Assembly: GCA_964437825.1 (NCBI GenBank)
Contig: CAYTIH010000015.1
Span: forward strand, 1-47,546
From: JBJFCE01 sp964437825
GTDB lineage: Bacteria > Bacillota > Clostridia > Lachnospirales > Lachnospiraceae
Reading direction: 5' to 3'
Length of the DNA: 47,546 nucleotides
Part shown: positions 8,005 to 16,069 of the stretch, in pieces
How the letters are laid out: every line of letters begins with the position of its first letter
Numbering within the stretch: the stretch's first letter is position 1
Translations under genes and position numbers: made by a program
Notes under the pieces: generated by a model
The model's database searches: none
What the model saw: the letters and a program-made list of their open reading frames with translations, nothing else
What the model was told of the DNA's origin: nothing

Positions 8005-8787
8005 TTAGCCAAGCGCTACATCCAATATCATCATCACGGAAAATCCCACCGTAAAGAAAATCGTTCCAAGGTTGGAATGCTTTCCTTCGGACATCTCCGG
8101 TATCAGCTCCTCTACCACAACATAGAGCATTGCGCCCGCCGCAAAGCTCAGCAGATAGGGAAGTACCGGAACCAGGATTTCCGACAAGATAATAGTAATC
8201 ACAGCCGCCACAGGCTCCACTGCCCCTGACAACACGCCGTAGATAAATGCCTTTGGCTTACTGACTCCTTCCGAGCACAGGGGCATGGAGATGATTGCGC
8301 CCTCCGGAAAATTCTGAATGGCGATACCGATGGACAATGCAATCGCGCCCATCATGGTAATCTCCGAATTTCCCATTACCCAGCCTGCATATACGACTCC
8401 GACTGCCATTCCCTCCGGAATATTGTGAAGCGCAACCGCCAGTACCAGCATCGTTGTTCTTCTCAAGCTGCTCTTTGGCCCCTCCGCCTGATTGCTGTTC
8501 ATATGCATATGCGGGGTAATCGTATCCAATAAAAGCAAAAACAAAATTCCCAGCCACAATCCGGCCACCGCCGGGAAAAACGAAAATTTCCCCAGAGACT
8601 CCGACTGTTCTATGGACGGAATGATTAAACTCCAAATAGAAGCCGCAGCCATGACTCCGGCTGCAAATCCGGTCAATGCACGCTGTACCATGCCATTCAT
8701 GCTTTTTTTCATGAAAAAGACACATGCCGCTCCAAGTGACGTGCCCGCGAACGGAATCAATACTCCCTTGATAATTTCTATGTTCAT
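8005..8787 (-). CDS. ZIP family divalent metal transporter
   Basis: 260 residues with eight hydrophobic helices and the ZIP signatures: HNIPEG in helix IV (near residue 120) and NFPEG in helix V (near 158), which carry the metal-binding His, Asn and Glu, plus a cytoplasmic His-rich loop THMHMNS (near 90). ZIP proteins bring Zn2+, Fe2+ or Mn2+ into the cytoplasm. The subtype resembles ZupT/GufA. In a metal island with feoB and a P1B ATPase, iron, zinc or manganese are all possible. The start ATG is overlapped by a three-codon open frame (ATG AAT CAA TGA at 8784-8795) that owns the best-spaced AAAGG. The gene has its own terminator. Confidence 0.92.
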   Translation of the reverse strand: MNIEIIKGVLIPFAGTSLGAACVFFMKKSMNGMVQRALTGFAAGVMAAASIWSLIIPSIEQSESLGKFSFFPAVAGLWLGILFLLLLDTITPHMHMNSNQAEGPKSSLRRTTMLVLAVALHNIPEGMAVGVVYAGWVMGNSEITMMGAIALSIGIAIQNFPEGAIISMPLCSEGVSKPKAFIYGVLSGAVEPVAAVITIILSEILVPVLPYLLSFAAGAMLYVVVEELIPEMSEGKHSNLGTIFFTVGFSVMMILDVALG

Positions 8788-8918
8788 TGATTCATACCTT
8801 TCCTTCCTTCTTTATATCTAATCTGTCATTGCAAAAATCTCAGACTTTTGAACCTTCCAAACACTTCATATGCAAAAGCCGTTGACTGCAATTACTTATT
8901 TATACCAGATATTCCGAC

Positions 8919-8961
8919 AAAAAAACAGGCTAAATGATGAGATTCCACATTTAACCTGCTT
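8919..8961 (-). terminator. Terminator of the former enolase gene
   Basis: On the minus strand GCAGGTTAAATG pairs with CATTTAGCCTGT (one G-T pair) around an 11-base loop, followed by seven T. It lies 40 bp after the end of the enolase relic. Confidence 0.75.
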
Positions 8962-8997
8962 TTTGGAATGGATTTTTATGATAACCAAAAGATAGAA

Positions 8998-9270
8998 TTA
9001 TGAACGTTTTACATGAAATGCATCCATTCCCGTAATGGCCTTACTGATAACCGTATTAATATTTTCCACTGCCTTCGTAACACTTTTTCCAAGATATCTG
9101 CTCTTATTCTCTTAATGCAAGCGCTTCAAATTCACCCGTAGAAGCGCCGCTTGCGCAGTGCCTCTTGCAACTGTACCGTCTGCCAGTGTAATCTCGGCTT
9201 CTACCGTAGGATTTCCTCTGGAATCCAGAATCTCACGTCCTATCACCTTTTCTATCTGCAAATTCTTCAT
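8998..9270 (-). pseudogene. eno: Enolase, 5' fragment with frameshifts
   Basis: The start codon behind GGGAG encodes MKNLQIEKVIGREILDSRG, then NPTVEAEITLADGTVARGTA, the standard enolase N-terminus. Enolase then continues in other frames: PSGASTGEFEALALR, and DKSRYLGKSVTKAVENINT followed by VISKAITGMDAFHV. One base (C) is missing before the PSGASTGEF part near 9158, and five bases are missing near the D-G-D position at about 9109. Together they restore the frame. Homology stops after ~85 of ~430 residues and a stop follows at 8998. It therefore lacks the whole TIM-barrel. A real enolase presumably exists elsewhere. Promoter-side palindrome and terminator survive. Confidence 0.85.
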
Positions 9271-9402
9271 TTCCGTTCTCCCTTTCTTTTTTGGGAGCAG
9301 ATACTCCCACAGGAAGGGAAGTTGTTCTTCCAGTGGAGGGATTCGTATTCTTTGCGGTTTGTACACGTATTCCTGATGGAGTCTGCTTCACATGATTTGT
9401 TC

Positions 9403-9420
9403 AGTTAGTCTTAACTAACT
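9403..9420. promoter_or_regulatory. Candidate metalloregulator operator AGTTAG-N6-CTAACT
   Basis: A perfect inverted repeat with 6-bp arms and a 6-bp centre (TCTTAA), 130 bp before the enolase relic and 10 bp after the P-type ATPase stop. On the plus strand it fills the spacer between TTGTTC and TATATG. Same core as the feo operators. Confidence 0.6.
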
Positions 9421-9429
9421 ATATGTATA

Positions 9430-11547
9430 TCAGCATGCTGCCGGCGGGTATTCTAAGTCCTTTGTTTTCTGCTCCGGCAGCAAATTCTTCATACTCTTTA
9501 AGCTGATCACAAGCGTGGAAGTATTGTGCAGCAGCGCCGATGTGGTCGGCGGCAGGATGCCGCATACGCCAAGCAGGATCAGCCCCGCATTAAATCCGAC
9601 TATCATGCGGTAGTTTTTTTGTATCCGTTTCATCAATGCGTTACTGATTTCTTTCAGAGTAATAATGCTGTGCAGTTCTTCCGCACCGACGGTAATGTCC
9701 GCAATCTCCCTTGCGATTTGAGCGCCGTTACTGATGGCAATTCCCACATCAGCGGAAGATAATGCCGGGGAATCATTAATCCCGTCGCCAATCATAACCA
9801 CCGTTTTCCCCTGTGCTTTTTCTTTTTCCACAAAGCCGGCTTTATCCTCCGGCAGTACTTCGGAATAGTATTCATCCACGCCAACGCCGGCCGCAATGGA
9901 GGCGGCTGTCCGTTCGCTGTCGCCCGTCATCATAACAATCTTGGAAATGCCTGCCTTTTTCAAGCCCTCCACGATCCGCGGGGCTTCCTCACGCAGCGGG
10001 TCTTCAATGCAAATCACAGCGATAAGCTGCCGCTCGATTGCAAGGTACAGATGGGAATACTGCGGCGGCAACGCATCAAAGCGCTCCTTCATGCCTTCCG
10101 GAATCACACAGTTCTCATCATCAAAAACAAAATGATAGCTTCCGATCACGGCCTTTTTGCCCTCTATCATTGTAGAAATCCCGTGCGCAACAATGTATTC
10201 CACCTTGGAGTGAACCTCTTCATGCACCAGATTTTTCCTCTTGGCCGCATCCACCACTGCCTTCGCCATGGAATGCGGAAAATGCTCCTCCATACATGCT
10301 GCGATCCGAAGCAGCTCGTCCGGCTCCTGTCCGTTAAAGCTGACCACATCCACTACGGTCGGCTCCGCCTTTGTCAGGGTTCCTGTCTTGTCAAATACAA
10401 TTGTCTGCGCCTGCGCCATGGCTTCCAAATAACGTCCGCCCTTTACCGTCATATCATACTGGCTTGCCTCTCTGATTGCAGACAGTACGGAGATCGGCAT
10501 TGCCAGCTTTAACGCGCAGGAGAAATCCACCATTAGGATGGAAAGCGCCTTTGTCACATTCCTTGTAAATAGCCAGGCAAGCGCAGTACCCGCCAGCGTA
10601 TACGGCACCAAAGCGTCTGCCAAATGCTCGGCTCTGCTCTCTAAACCGGACTTTAATTTCTCGGATTCCTCAATCATGGTAACAATCTGATCGAATTTGC
10701 TGCGGCCGTTTGTTTCCCGCACCGAAATGGTCAGCTCGCCTTCCTCCAAAACGGTACCGGCATAAACAGAACTTTCCTCACACTTACGAACCGGAACCGC
10801 TTCCCCTGTCAGAGATGACTGATTTACCATAGCTTCTCCGTGCACAACCTGTCCGTCAAAGGGAATGATATTACCCATATGGATGATGACCTGATCCCCT
10901 TCGCTGATTTCGGATGATGCAACCAGTACTTCCTGTCCGTCTTTCAGCTGCCAAACCTTATCCACACGCAGCGACATACTTCTGGCAAGATCGTCCACGG
11001 ACTTTTTATGCGTCCATTCCTCCAGAATTTCTCCCACTCCAAGCAAAAACATGACGGAGCCTGCAGTCGTGATATCTCCCCTGATCATCGAAACCCCAAT
11101 GGCCGTCGCATCCAGAACAGGAACTTCTATTTTTCCCTTTGAAAGGGTCCTGACTCCCAGCCACAGATATTTTACGGACTTGACTGCGGTAACTGCCGCT
11201 CTGACCGGATAGGGCAAAAATAACTTGCTTCCCGCTCTGAGCAGAACCTTCATGACAAGCTTTTCTTTGTACTGCTCATTCAGCTCCCTGCCTGAATTTT
11301 GGAGTATTGTCTCGGGTATCTCCGAACTGTCATAATGAAATTTCTGAAGAATCCGGAGAAGTTCTTCCCGATTTCCGTGATAGCATATGACCGCATCCTG
11401 CGTACGTTCATGCACTTTAACCTCGGTTACCATATCCTGCGTGCGAAGATAATACAGCAGGAGATCCGCCTGTTCATAGGTCATTCTATTTTGAAGAACA
11501 TGAATATGGAGTCTGCCCCTGATTTCATGTTTGATCATAAATTTCAT
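9430..11547 (-). CDS. Heavy-metal translocating P1B-type ATPase, FezB-like (ferrosome-type) candidate
   Basis: 705 residues with the full P-type core: TGE (residues 247-249) in the actuator domain, phosphorylated Asp386 in FDKTGT, MMTGD and GDGINDSPAL in the hinge. The membrane metal motif in TM6 is not CPC or SPC but FSCALKLAMP (S343-C344-A345), a pattern I associate with the P1B-6 group that includes the iron ATPase FezB. The N-terminus has no CxxC metal site but opens with HEIRGRLHIHV (R10-G11-R12), an Arg-Gly motif reminiscent of FezB. The first ~90 residues resemble an HMA_2-type domain. It follows a DUF6110-like small protein and lies in a feo island. GGAGG seven bases upstream fixes the start. 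Being a transporter is certain, the FezB assignment is inference. Confidence 0.85.
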   Translation of the reverse strand: MKFMIKHEIRGRLHIHVLQNRMTYEQADLLLYYLRTQDMVTEVKVHERTQDAVICYHGNREELLRILQKFHYDSSEIPETILQNSGRELNEQYKEKLVMKVLLRAGSKLFLPYPVRAAVTAVKSVKYLWLGVRTLSKGKIEVPVLDATAIGVSMIRGDITTAGSVMFLLGVGEILEEWTHKKSVDDLARSMSLRVDKVWQLKDGQEVLVASSEISEGDQVIIHMGNIIPFDGQVVHGEAMVNQSSLTGEAVPVRKCEESSVYAGTVLEEGELTISVRETNGRSKFDQIVTMIEESEKLKSGLESRAEHLADALVPYTLAGTALAWLFTRNVTKALSILMVDFSCALKLAMPISVLSAIREASQYDMTVKGGRYLEAMAQAQTIVFDKTGTLTKAEPTVVDVVSFNGQEPDELLRIAACMEEHFPHSMAKAVVDAAKRKNLVHEEVHSKVEYIVAHGISTMIEGKKAVIGSYHFVFDDENCVIPEGMKERFDALPPQYSHLYLAIERQLIAVICIEDPLREEAPRIVEGLKKAGISKIVMMTGDSERTAASIAAGVGVDEYYSEVLPEDKAGFVEKEKAQGKTVVMIGDGINDSPALSSADVGIAISNGAQIAREIADITVGAEELHSIITLKEISNALMKRIQKNYRMIVGFNAGLILLGVCGILPPTTSALLHNTSTLVISLKSMKNLLPEQKTKDLEYPPAAC

Positions 11548-11631
11548 GTTTATCCTCCACTCCCTTTGCGGAATTTCATAGGAAATCAGCGTGTTTTAAC
11601 ACTTTAGCGTAGTAAATTGTTCCCTATGATA

Positions 11632-11664
11632 GAATAAAACACCTGCAGATTTCTACAGGTGTTT
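11632..11664 (-). terminator. Terminator-like hairpin between the DUF6110 gene and the P-type ATPase
   Basis: On the minus strand AAACACCTG pairs with CAGGTGTTT over a 10-base loop, followed by TTATTC. It would end or attenuate transcripts from the DUF6110 gene before the ATPase, so the ATPase may have its own promoter or be set at a lower level. Confidence 0.65.
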
Positions 11665-11689
11665 CGCTTTATGTTCGGTTATTCTGATT

Positions 11690-11998
11690 TCAGTCCTCAC
11701 TGATTATGTCGTCTTCTCCGGACTCCGTCACTTCCTCAAAAACCTCTGACTCCAATGCAGCTCTGTCTTCATTGATCTGCTGTGCCTCCGCATAAATGTC
11801 CTCTGCATTCTCCTGCATCGTTGTAACGGTCTTCATGACAGAATCCTTCGCACGCAGAACTGCCGCCGTACAACTTGTATAAACCTTCTTTGCATCCTTA
11901 CTGGACAAAATCTTGATCCCCGCTGTACCGAATAATACCCCGGCTGCAAAAATCCCCGTTTTCCGCTTATTTATTTTTTTCAAACAATCCAATATCAT
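11690..11998 (-). CDS. DUF6110-like small membrane-associated protein
   Basis: 102 residues. A basic start (KKINKRK) leads into a glycine-rich hydrophobic helix TGIFAAGVLFGTAGIKIL (residues ~14-31, with GxxxG spacing), then an amphipathic region and a very acidic tail (EVFEEVTESGEDDIISED). The family resembles DUF6110, which I recall beside P1B ATPases in Lachnospiraceae. One helix with GxxxG plus a charged coil suggests a membrane protein that oligomerises or shapes membrane, but no activity is known. GGAGG lies eight bases before ATG. It has a good promoter upstream and is separated from the ATPase by a terminator-like hairpin. Confidence 0.75.
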   Translation of the reverse strand: MILDCLKKINKRKTGIFAAGVLFGTAGIKILSSKDAKKVYTSCTAAVLRAKDSVMKTVTTMQENAEDIYAEAQQINEDRAALESEVFEEVTESGEDDIISED

Positions 11999-12117
11999 GT
12001 CTGCCGCCTCCTGTCGCCTGAGTTTTCTGATCGGCTCCGCCTTTGTCCGATCTTTTTTATACAGAATATTATACGTTTCTGTCTTTTATATTTCTATAGT
12101 TATCCTTTTATTGAGAA

Positions 12118-12146
12118 ATTTTATCACATATTTCTGATTTTCGCAA
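12118..12146 (-). promoter_or_regulatory. Promoter of the DUF6110-ATPase unit
   Basis: Minus strand TTGCGA (12141-12146), 17 bp, TAAAAT (12118-12123). It falls just after the HD-GYP relic, so DUF6110 and the ATPase can be transcribed apart from the feo genes. Confidence 0.55.
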
Positions 12147-12148
12147 AT

Positions 12149-12178
12149 CTCAGCTGACCGAAACTCAGCTAACCGAGA
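12149..12178. repeat. 15-bp imperfect tandem duplication
   Basis: CTCAGCTGACCGAAA is followed at once by CTCAGCTAACCGAGA (13 of 15 identical). It covers the stop codon of the HD-GYP relic. Confidence 0.6.
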
Positions 12179-12602
12179 CCTCTGTCTCGGCCGGATTCCT
12201 GCCCCGGACTACTCCGGTCACTTTCTCCCAATGATCCAGCACGTAAGCGCCGATGATGGGATCATACATCTTTCCCGGATTCTTTTCGATTTCATGACAG
12301 CAGTAATCAAAATCATGCGCCTTCCGATAACAGCGGTTGGAGGCCATGGCATCTATGGAATCACAGATCGCGATAATCCGTGAGCCAAGCGGTATCTGTT
12401 CCCCGGCAACTCCCATCGGATATCCCTTACCGTCAAACCTTTCATGATGGCACAGGACGATTTCCTTAAGCTCTATCAAGTGATGGGATTTACTGAGAAT
12501 CTCCGCACCAATGGCGGGATGCTTGCAAATCGACAGCCATTCCTCCTCGGTCAAACGGCCGGCTTTGTTCAAAACAGCATCCGAAACACCGATTTTGCCG
12601 CA
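12165..12602 (-). pseudogene. HD-GYP domain protein, 5'-truncated remnant
   Basis: The frame reads CGKIGVSDAVLNKAGRLTEE, then HPAIGAEIL, CHHERFDGKGYP and GSRIIAICDSIDAM, which are consecutive HD-GYP motifs of cyclic-di-GMP phosphodiesterases (about 180 residues normally). The match begins in the middle of the HDIGKIG motif: the catalytic HD pair and everything before it are gone, and a stop codon (TGA at 12621-12623) lies just upstream in frame. A 135-residue open frame could start at an internal Met at 12572 but would lack half of the metal site. It abuts the end of the ABC permease gene, as if a rearrangement joined the two. Confidence 0.75.
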
Positions 12603-12641
12603 TTTCGAATTTGTGGTATTTCATCTCAACAGAATCATATG

Positions 12642-14915
12642 CTATTCCACATTTTTCAGTGCCTCATCCATCGGAATTTTTCGGATCTTTTTGAATTGGA
12701 TCACTGCTACAACCACATACGCCGCCATGCACATTGCAAACATTTCCGCATATAAAACCGGCTCTATATAAAAGCTTAGCCAGCCTGTATAATCCATCAT
12801 AAAGAAACGGAACAGCCATTTCATAACCCATGTGGAAATTCCCATGCTCAAAATAAGCGAAAGAATAACCACCCATGTAGTGGCGAGCAGATACAACCGG
12901 GCAATCTCGCTGTTTTCATAGCCCAAAATCTTGACCATGGAAATGGAGGACGCATTGCGTTCCAAAATCAGCTTTGTCAACAGATAGATCAAAAGCGCTG
13001 TCAAAACGACCGCAAATACATTAACCAAATAAAACATTTCTCCCATGGATACATCCAGCTGTCTGCTCAGCTTGGTTAAATCCTCCTGTGTAATTTTAGT
13101 CAGGATGTAGTTCTCATCTATTTCCGTCAGCTCTTCATCGGAAAAATAGCCATTGAAATAATCCTCTGCCAGATCAAATACATCGCAAAACTGCCCATTT
13201 GTCATAAAGACCGACAGCCCGGACGGATATTCCATGGTTCCCATGATTTTAAATACATAATCCTTGGTTCCATAAGCCTCACGAAGCGTAACGCTGTCGC
13301 CCGCTTTGAGCTGATATTTTTCCGCAAAGCCGTCCGATATGTATACACCCTCAGTCGGAAGCTCTTCCGTAAAATAAATACTGTCCTCCGTAATCCCGTA
13401 AACACTGATTGCTTCACCGTCATCCTCTTCATCCTGCAAAAATCTGAGAGATGCGGCGCAGTATTTCTCCGCAGCTTCATTTGATACCTCCACAGGCGCC
13501 TTCAAAATATACTGGTACTGTGAACGCATGTTATCTATAATTTCGTCCTGATAATGTGACAGCAGCGGCGACATCATCATTCCGAACATCAGCAAAACAG
13601 ATGAAAAAACAATGCCTACAAACAGTGTTATAAAATTCGATGCGTTCTGAATCACGATTCTGATCCTGAAACGATGGAAAAATTTGAAATTCGGAAGACG
13701 TAATGCCTTTTTATGCTTCCTTTTGGACAGGTCATGCCGAAGGAAACGAAGCGGCGAAAGAGAAAGCCTTTTCACCAGCAAGGCTACGTTGGTAACCAGC
13801 ATGAGAATCAGGGGAACAACAGTCGTCAGCACAAATGCCTCCCCGTTCCAAATCGTCTGATAGGTCGGCAGACTGTAGCTTTCATAATAAAGCTCCACAA
13901 CCAGATTCTTAAATACGGTATACCCCAAAATATTTCCCGCAAGTGCGGCCAGAAGCGTCACCAGCATGGGCATTGCCAGATAAGCTCTGAGTATCTCTCC
14001 TCTGGTATAACCCGAAGCTCTCAGTGTACCGATCACCGCCGCTTCCTTTACAATAGTATGACTAATGGTTACGGAAAATACAAAAGCGAGAATCACGATC
14101 AGTACATATAAAAGTACGATCATCAGGGATTTGTCGCTGCCAAGATCTTCCCCCGTAAACTGAATCGCCTGATTGCTGTATCTCGGAACAAATCCTGTAA
14201 TCCATGCAGTTTCATAAAGCGCCTGCATCAGGTCATCCGCCATTTCCTTTTCCTCGATCTCGTCTGCGGGCGCATGATTATATTTCCAGGAATAGCTGTA
14301 ATGGAGCGGACTTGAAAAACCGTCAAATCCCTCCTTCGTCATAACCGCAACGCCGAATTTGATGGAATCAAACATAATATCCCCGTTATCGGAAAATAAG
14401 GCGCTATAATCCGATAAAGCCACAAATCCGGTAATTGTCACTTCCCTGTCTCCGATCTGTATACGGTCTCCAATCTCAAAGCCATTGTTATCCGCATACA
14501 TTCTGTCAACTGCAATTTCATCCTCCTGCTGCGGGAATTCACCCTTCATCAGGCATACCCGGTTAATATCCGTTCGGTTAACATAAATCCGGATCGTACT
14601 GTCATGATCACTGTCCGAATCCTTATGTACGGTTTCCTCCAGATAAAATTCAGGATAAATCCGTATGTCCTCTTCCTCCAGCCTTTCCATCAACGCATCA
14701 TCCGCCTGATCCGCCAGTATGAAATGCCCGTCCTCAATGTTATATTTTTCAAAACTATCGTTATATGCCTCGATCATGCTGCCGCCGGCAACAAGAAAGC
14801 CGGACACAAAGCCGATGGTCAATGTCATGAACAGAAAAATAACAAGATACTTTCCAAGCTCCCCGGTCAATTCCCGCGGAAGTCTTTTCCGTAATGGATT
14901 CTTTATTTTTTTCAT
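12642..14915 (-). CDS. FtsX/MacB-type ABC transporter permease
   Basis: 757 residues. One N-terminal helix (GKYLVIFLFMTLTIGFVSGF) is followed by a ~230-residue extracytoplasmic domain, then two FtsX-like blocks of three to four helices (around 275-400 and 645-745) separated by a second external domain. This is the architecture of large permeases that work with a separate MacB/LolD-type ATPase in export or in extracytoplasmic mechanical signalling. The ATPase gene ends 13 bp upstream. The start MKKIKNPLRKR is chosen over an upstream one because AAAGGCGGTG precedes it. Substrate unknown. The position in a metal island suggests but does not prove a role in metal stress. Confidence 0.88.
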   Translation of the reverse strand: MKKIKNPLRKRLPRELTGELGKYLVIFLFMTLTIGFVSGFLVAGGSMIEAYNDSFEKYNIEDGHFILADQADDALMERLEEEDIRIYPEFYLEETVHKDSDSDHDSTIRIYVNRTDINRVCLMKGEFPQQEDEIAVDRMYADNNGFEIGDRIQIGDREVTITGFVALSDYSALFSDNGDIMFDSIKFGVAVMTKEGFDGFSSPLHYSYSWKYNHAPADEIEEKEMADDLMQALYETAWITGFVPRYSNQAIQFTGEDLGSDKSLMIVLLYVLIVILAFVFSVTISHTIVKEAAVIGTLRASGYTRGEILRAYLAMPMLVTLLAALAGNILGYTVFKNLVVELYYESYSLPTYQTIWNGEAFVLTTVVPLILMLVTNVALLVKRLSLSPLRFLRHDLSKRKHKKALRLPNFKFFHRFRIRIVIQNASNFITLFVGIVFSSVLLMFGMMMSPLLSHYQDEIIDNMRSQYQYILKAPVEVSNEAAEKYCAASLRFLQDEEDDGEAISVYGITEDSIYFTEELPTEGVYISDGFAEKYQLKAGDSVTLREAYGTKDYVFKIMGTMEYPSGLSVFMTNGQFCDVFDLAEDYFNGYFSDEELTEIDENYILTKITQEDLTKLSRQLDVSMGEMFYLVNVFAVVLTALLIYLLTKLILERNASSISMVKILGYENSEIARLYLLATTWVVILSLILSMGISTWVMKWLFRFFMMDYTGWLSFYIEPVLYAEMFAMCMAAYVVVAVIQFKKIRKIPMDEALKNVE

Positions 14916-14928
14916 AATGACACCGCCT

Positions 14929-15627
14929 TTACCAGTCCAGATCACTTGCGGAGATCTTTTCTGTGTTGCGGTAGTCCTTCCTGATCTGCCCGTCACGCAG
15001 CTTGATCACACGATCCGCCATATTTTTAATGGCATCATTATGAGTTACCATGATAACAGTGTTGCCGTATTTCTGATTGACCTGCTCAATCAGCTTCAGG
15101 ATCTCTTTGGATGTGTTGTAATCCAGCGCTCCCGTCGGCTCATCGCACAGCAGAATGTCCGGATTTTTTACAATAGCGCGTCCGATCGCGGTTCTTTGCT
15201 GCTGTCCTCCGGATAACTGATTCGGCAGTTTATGCCTGTGTTCATATAAACCAAGTGTTTTCAGCAAGTCGTCTATCTCAAGCGGGTGGTCGCTTAAATA
15301 TGCGCCAACCTCAATATTTTCCCTGACATTCAGATTCGGGATCAGATTATATAGCTGAAATACATATCCCAAATGTTTTCTGCGGTATCCCGTTAATACC
15401 TTCTCCCTCATTGCTGCGGTTTTCTCTCCGTTTATGGAAACATACCCGCTGTCCGCCTGATCGATTCCTCCGATCACATTAAGCAGCGTGGATTTTCCTG
15501 ACCCGGAGGGTCCCAGTAATACACAAATTTCCCCTTTATCTACCGAAAAGCTGATTCCCTTTAAAACCTCTACTTTATTTGCATCATTTCCAAAGCTTTT
15601 TCTTAAATCTTTAATTTCCAGAAACAT
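14929..15627 (-). CDS. ABC transporter ATP-binding protein (MacB/LolD type)
   Basis: 232 residues. Walker A GPSGSGKST (near residue 40), Q-loop VFQLYNLIPNL, signature LSGGQQQR, Walker B ILLCDEPTGALD and the switch His in MVTHND are all intact. The DEPTGALD form is typical of the MacB/LolD group that energises FtsX-type permeases, matching the gene directly downstream. GGAG lies close to the ATG at 15627. An earlier TTG start is less likely. It is 62 bp after the HMA fusion gene. Confidence 0.93.
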   Translation of the reverse strand: MFLEIKDLRKSFGNDANKVEVLKGISFSVDKGEICVLLGPSGSGKSTLLNVIGGIDQADSGYVSINGEKTAAMREKVLTGYRRKHLGYVFQLYNLIPNLNVRENIEVGAYLSDHPLEIDDLLKTLGLYEHRHKLPNQLSGGQQQRTAIGRAIVKNPDILLCDEPTGALDYNTSKEILKLIEQVNQKYGNTVIMVTHNDAIKNMADRVIKLRDGQIRKDYRNTEKISASDLDW

Positions 15628-15689
15628 ATCGCTCCTCTCCGTCAATCCTTTTCTGACATGATTTCTGCAAGTGCAAAACCGGATGTTCC

Positions 15690-16055
15690 TTACTTCTCAT
15701 CCGTAATGGAAACCACACGATATCCCTCATGCTCAATTGCTTCCCGCAATCGTTCCTCAGATACCGCCTCACCCAGCTTTACAACCGCTTCTCCCGCACT
15801 CAGATCGACCTTCGCATTCACCTGATGTATGGAATTCAGAGCATTTTCCACTCTTTTCTTACAATGATCACAGGTCATTCCGTCCACCTTGATTCGTTTT
15901 ACAAACGCAATCGTTTCAAGCTTTTGTTTTTTTACCTTTTTGGGGGCATCACCGCCGCCGCAGCATCCGCTCTGTCCCTTTAAATGCTTCACAGAACTCC
16001 TTAATGCAATAAAAATAATCACGATCAGAATTCCTATGATAATTTCTGTTCCCAT
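15690..16055 (-). CDS. FeoB-associated Cys-rich membrane segment fused to a heavy-metal-associated (HMA) domain
   Basis: 121 residues. Residues 4-20 form one transmembrane helix, followed by a CCGGG motif (31-35) and a lysine stretch, as in the short FeoB-associated Cys-rich proteins. From residue ~52 a complete HMA/MerP-like ferredoxin fold follows with the metal-binding GMTCDHC (59-65). HMA domains shuttle soft or transition metals. Here the domain would be tethered to the cytoplasmic face near FeoB. It begins 14 bp after the Fur-like gene, in the feo operon. Which metal is handled is unknown. Cu(I), Zn(II) and Fe(II) are all conceivable. Confidence 0.88.
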   Translation of the reverse strand: MGTEIIIGILIVIIFIALRSSVKHLKGQSGCCGGGDAPKKVKKQKLETIAFVKRIKVDGMTCDHCKKRVENALNSIHQVNAKVDLSAGEAVVKLGEAVSEERLREAIEHEGYRVVSITDEK

Positions 16056-16069
16056 TCTTAATTCCTTTC

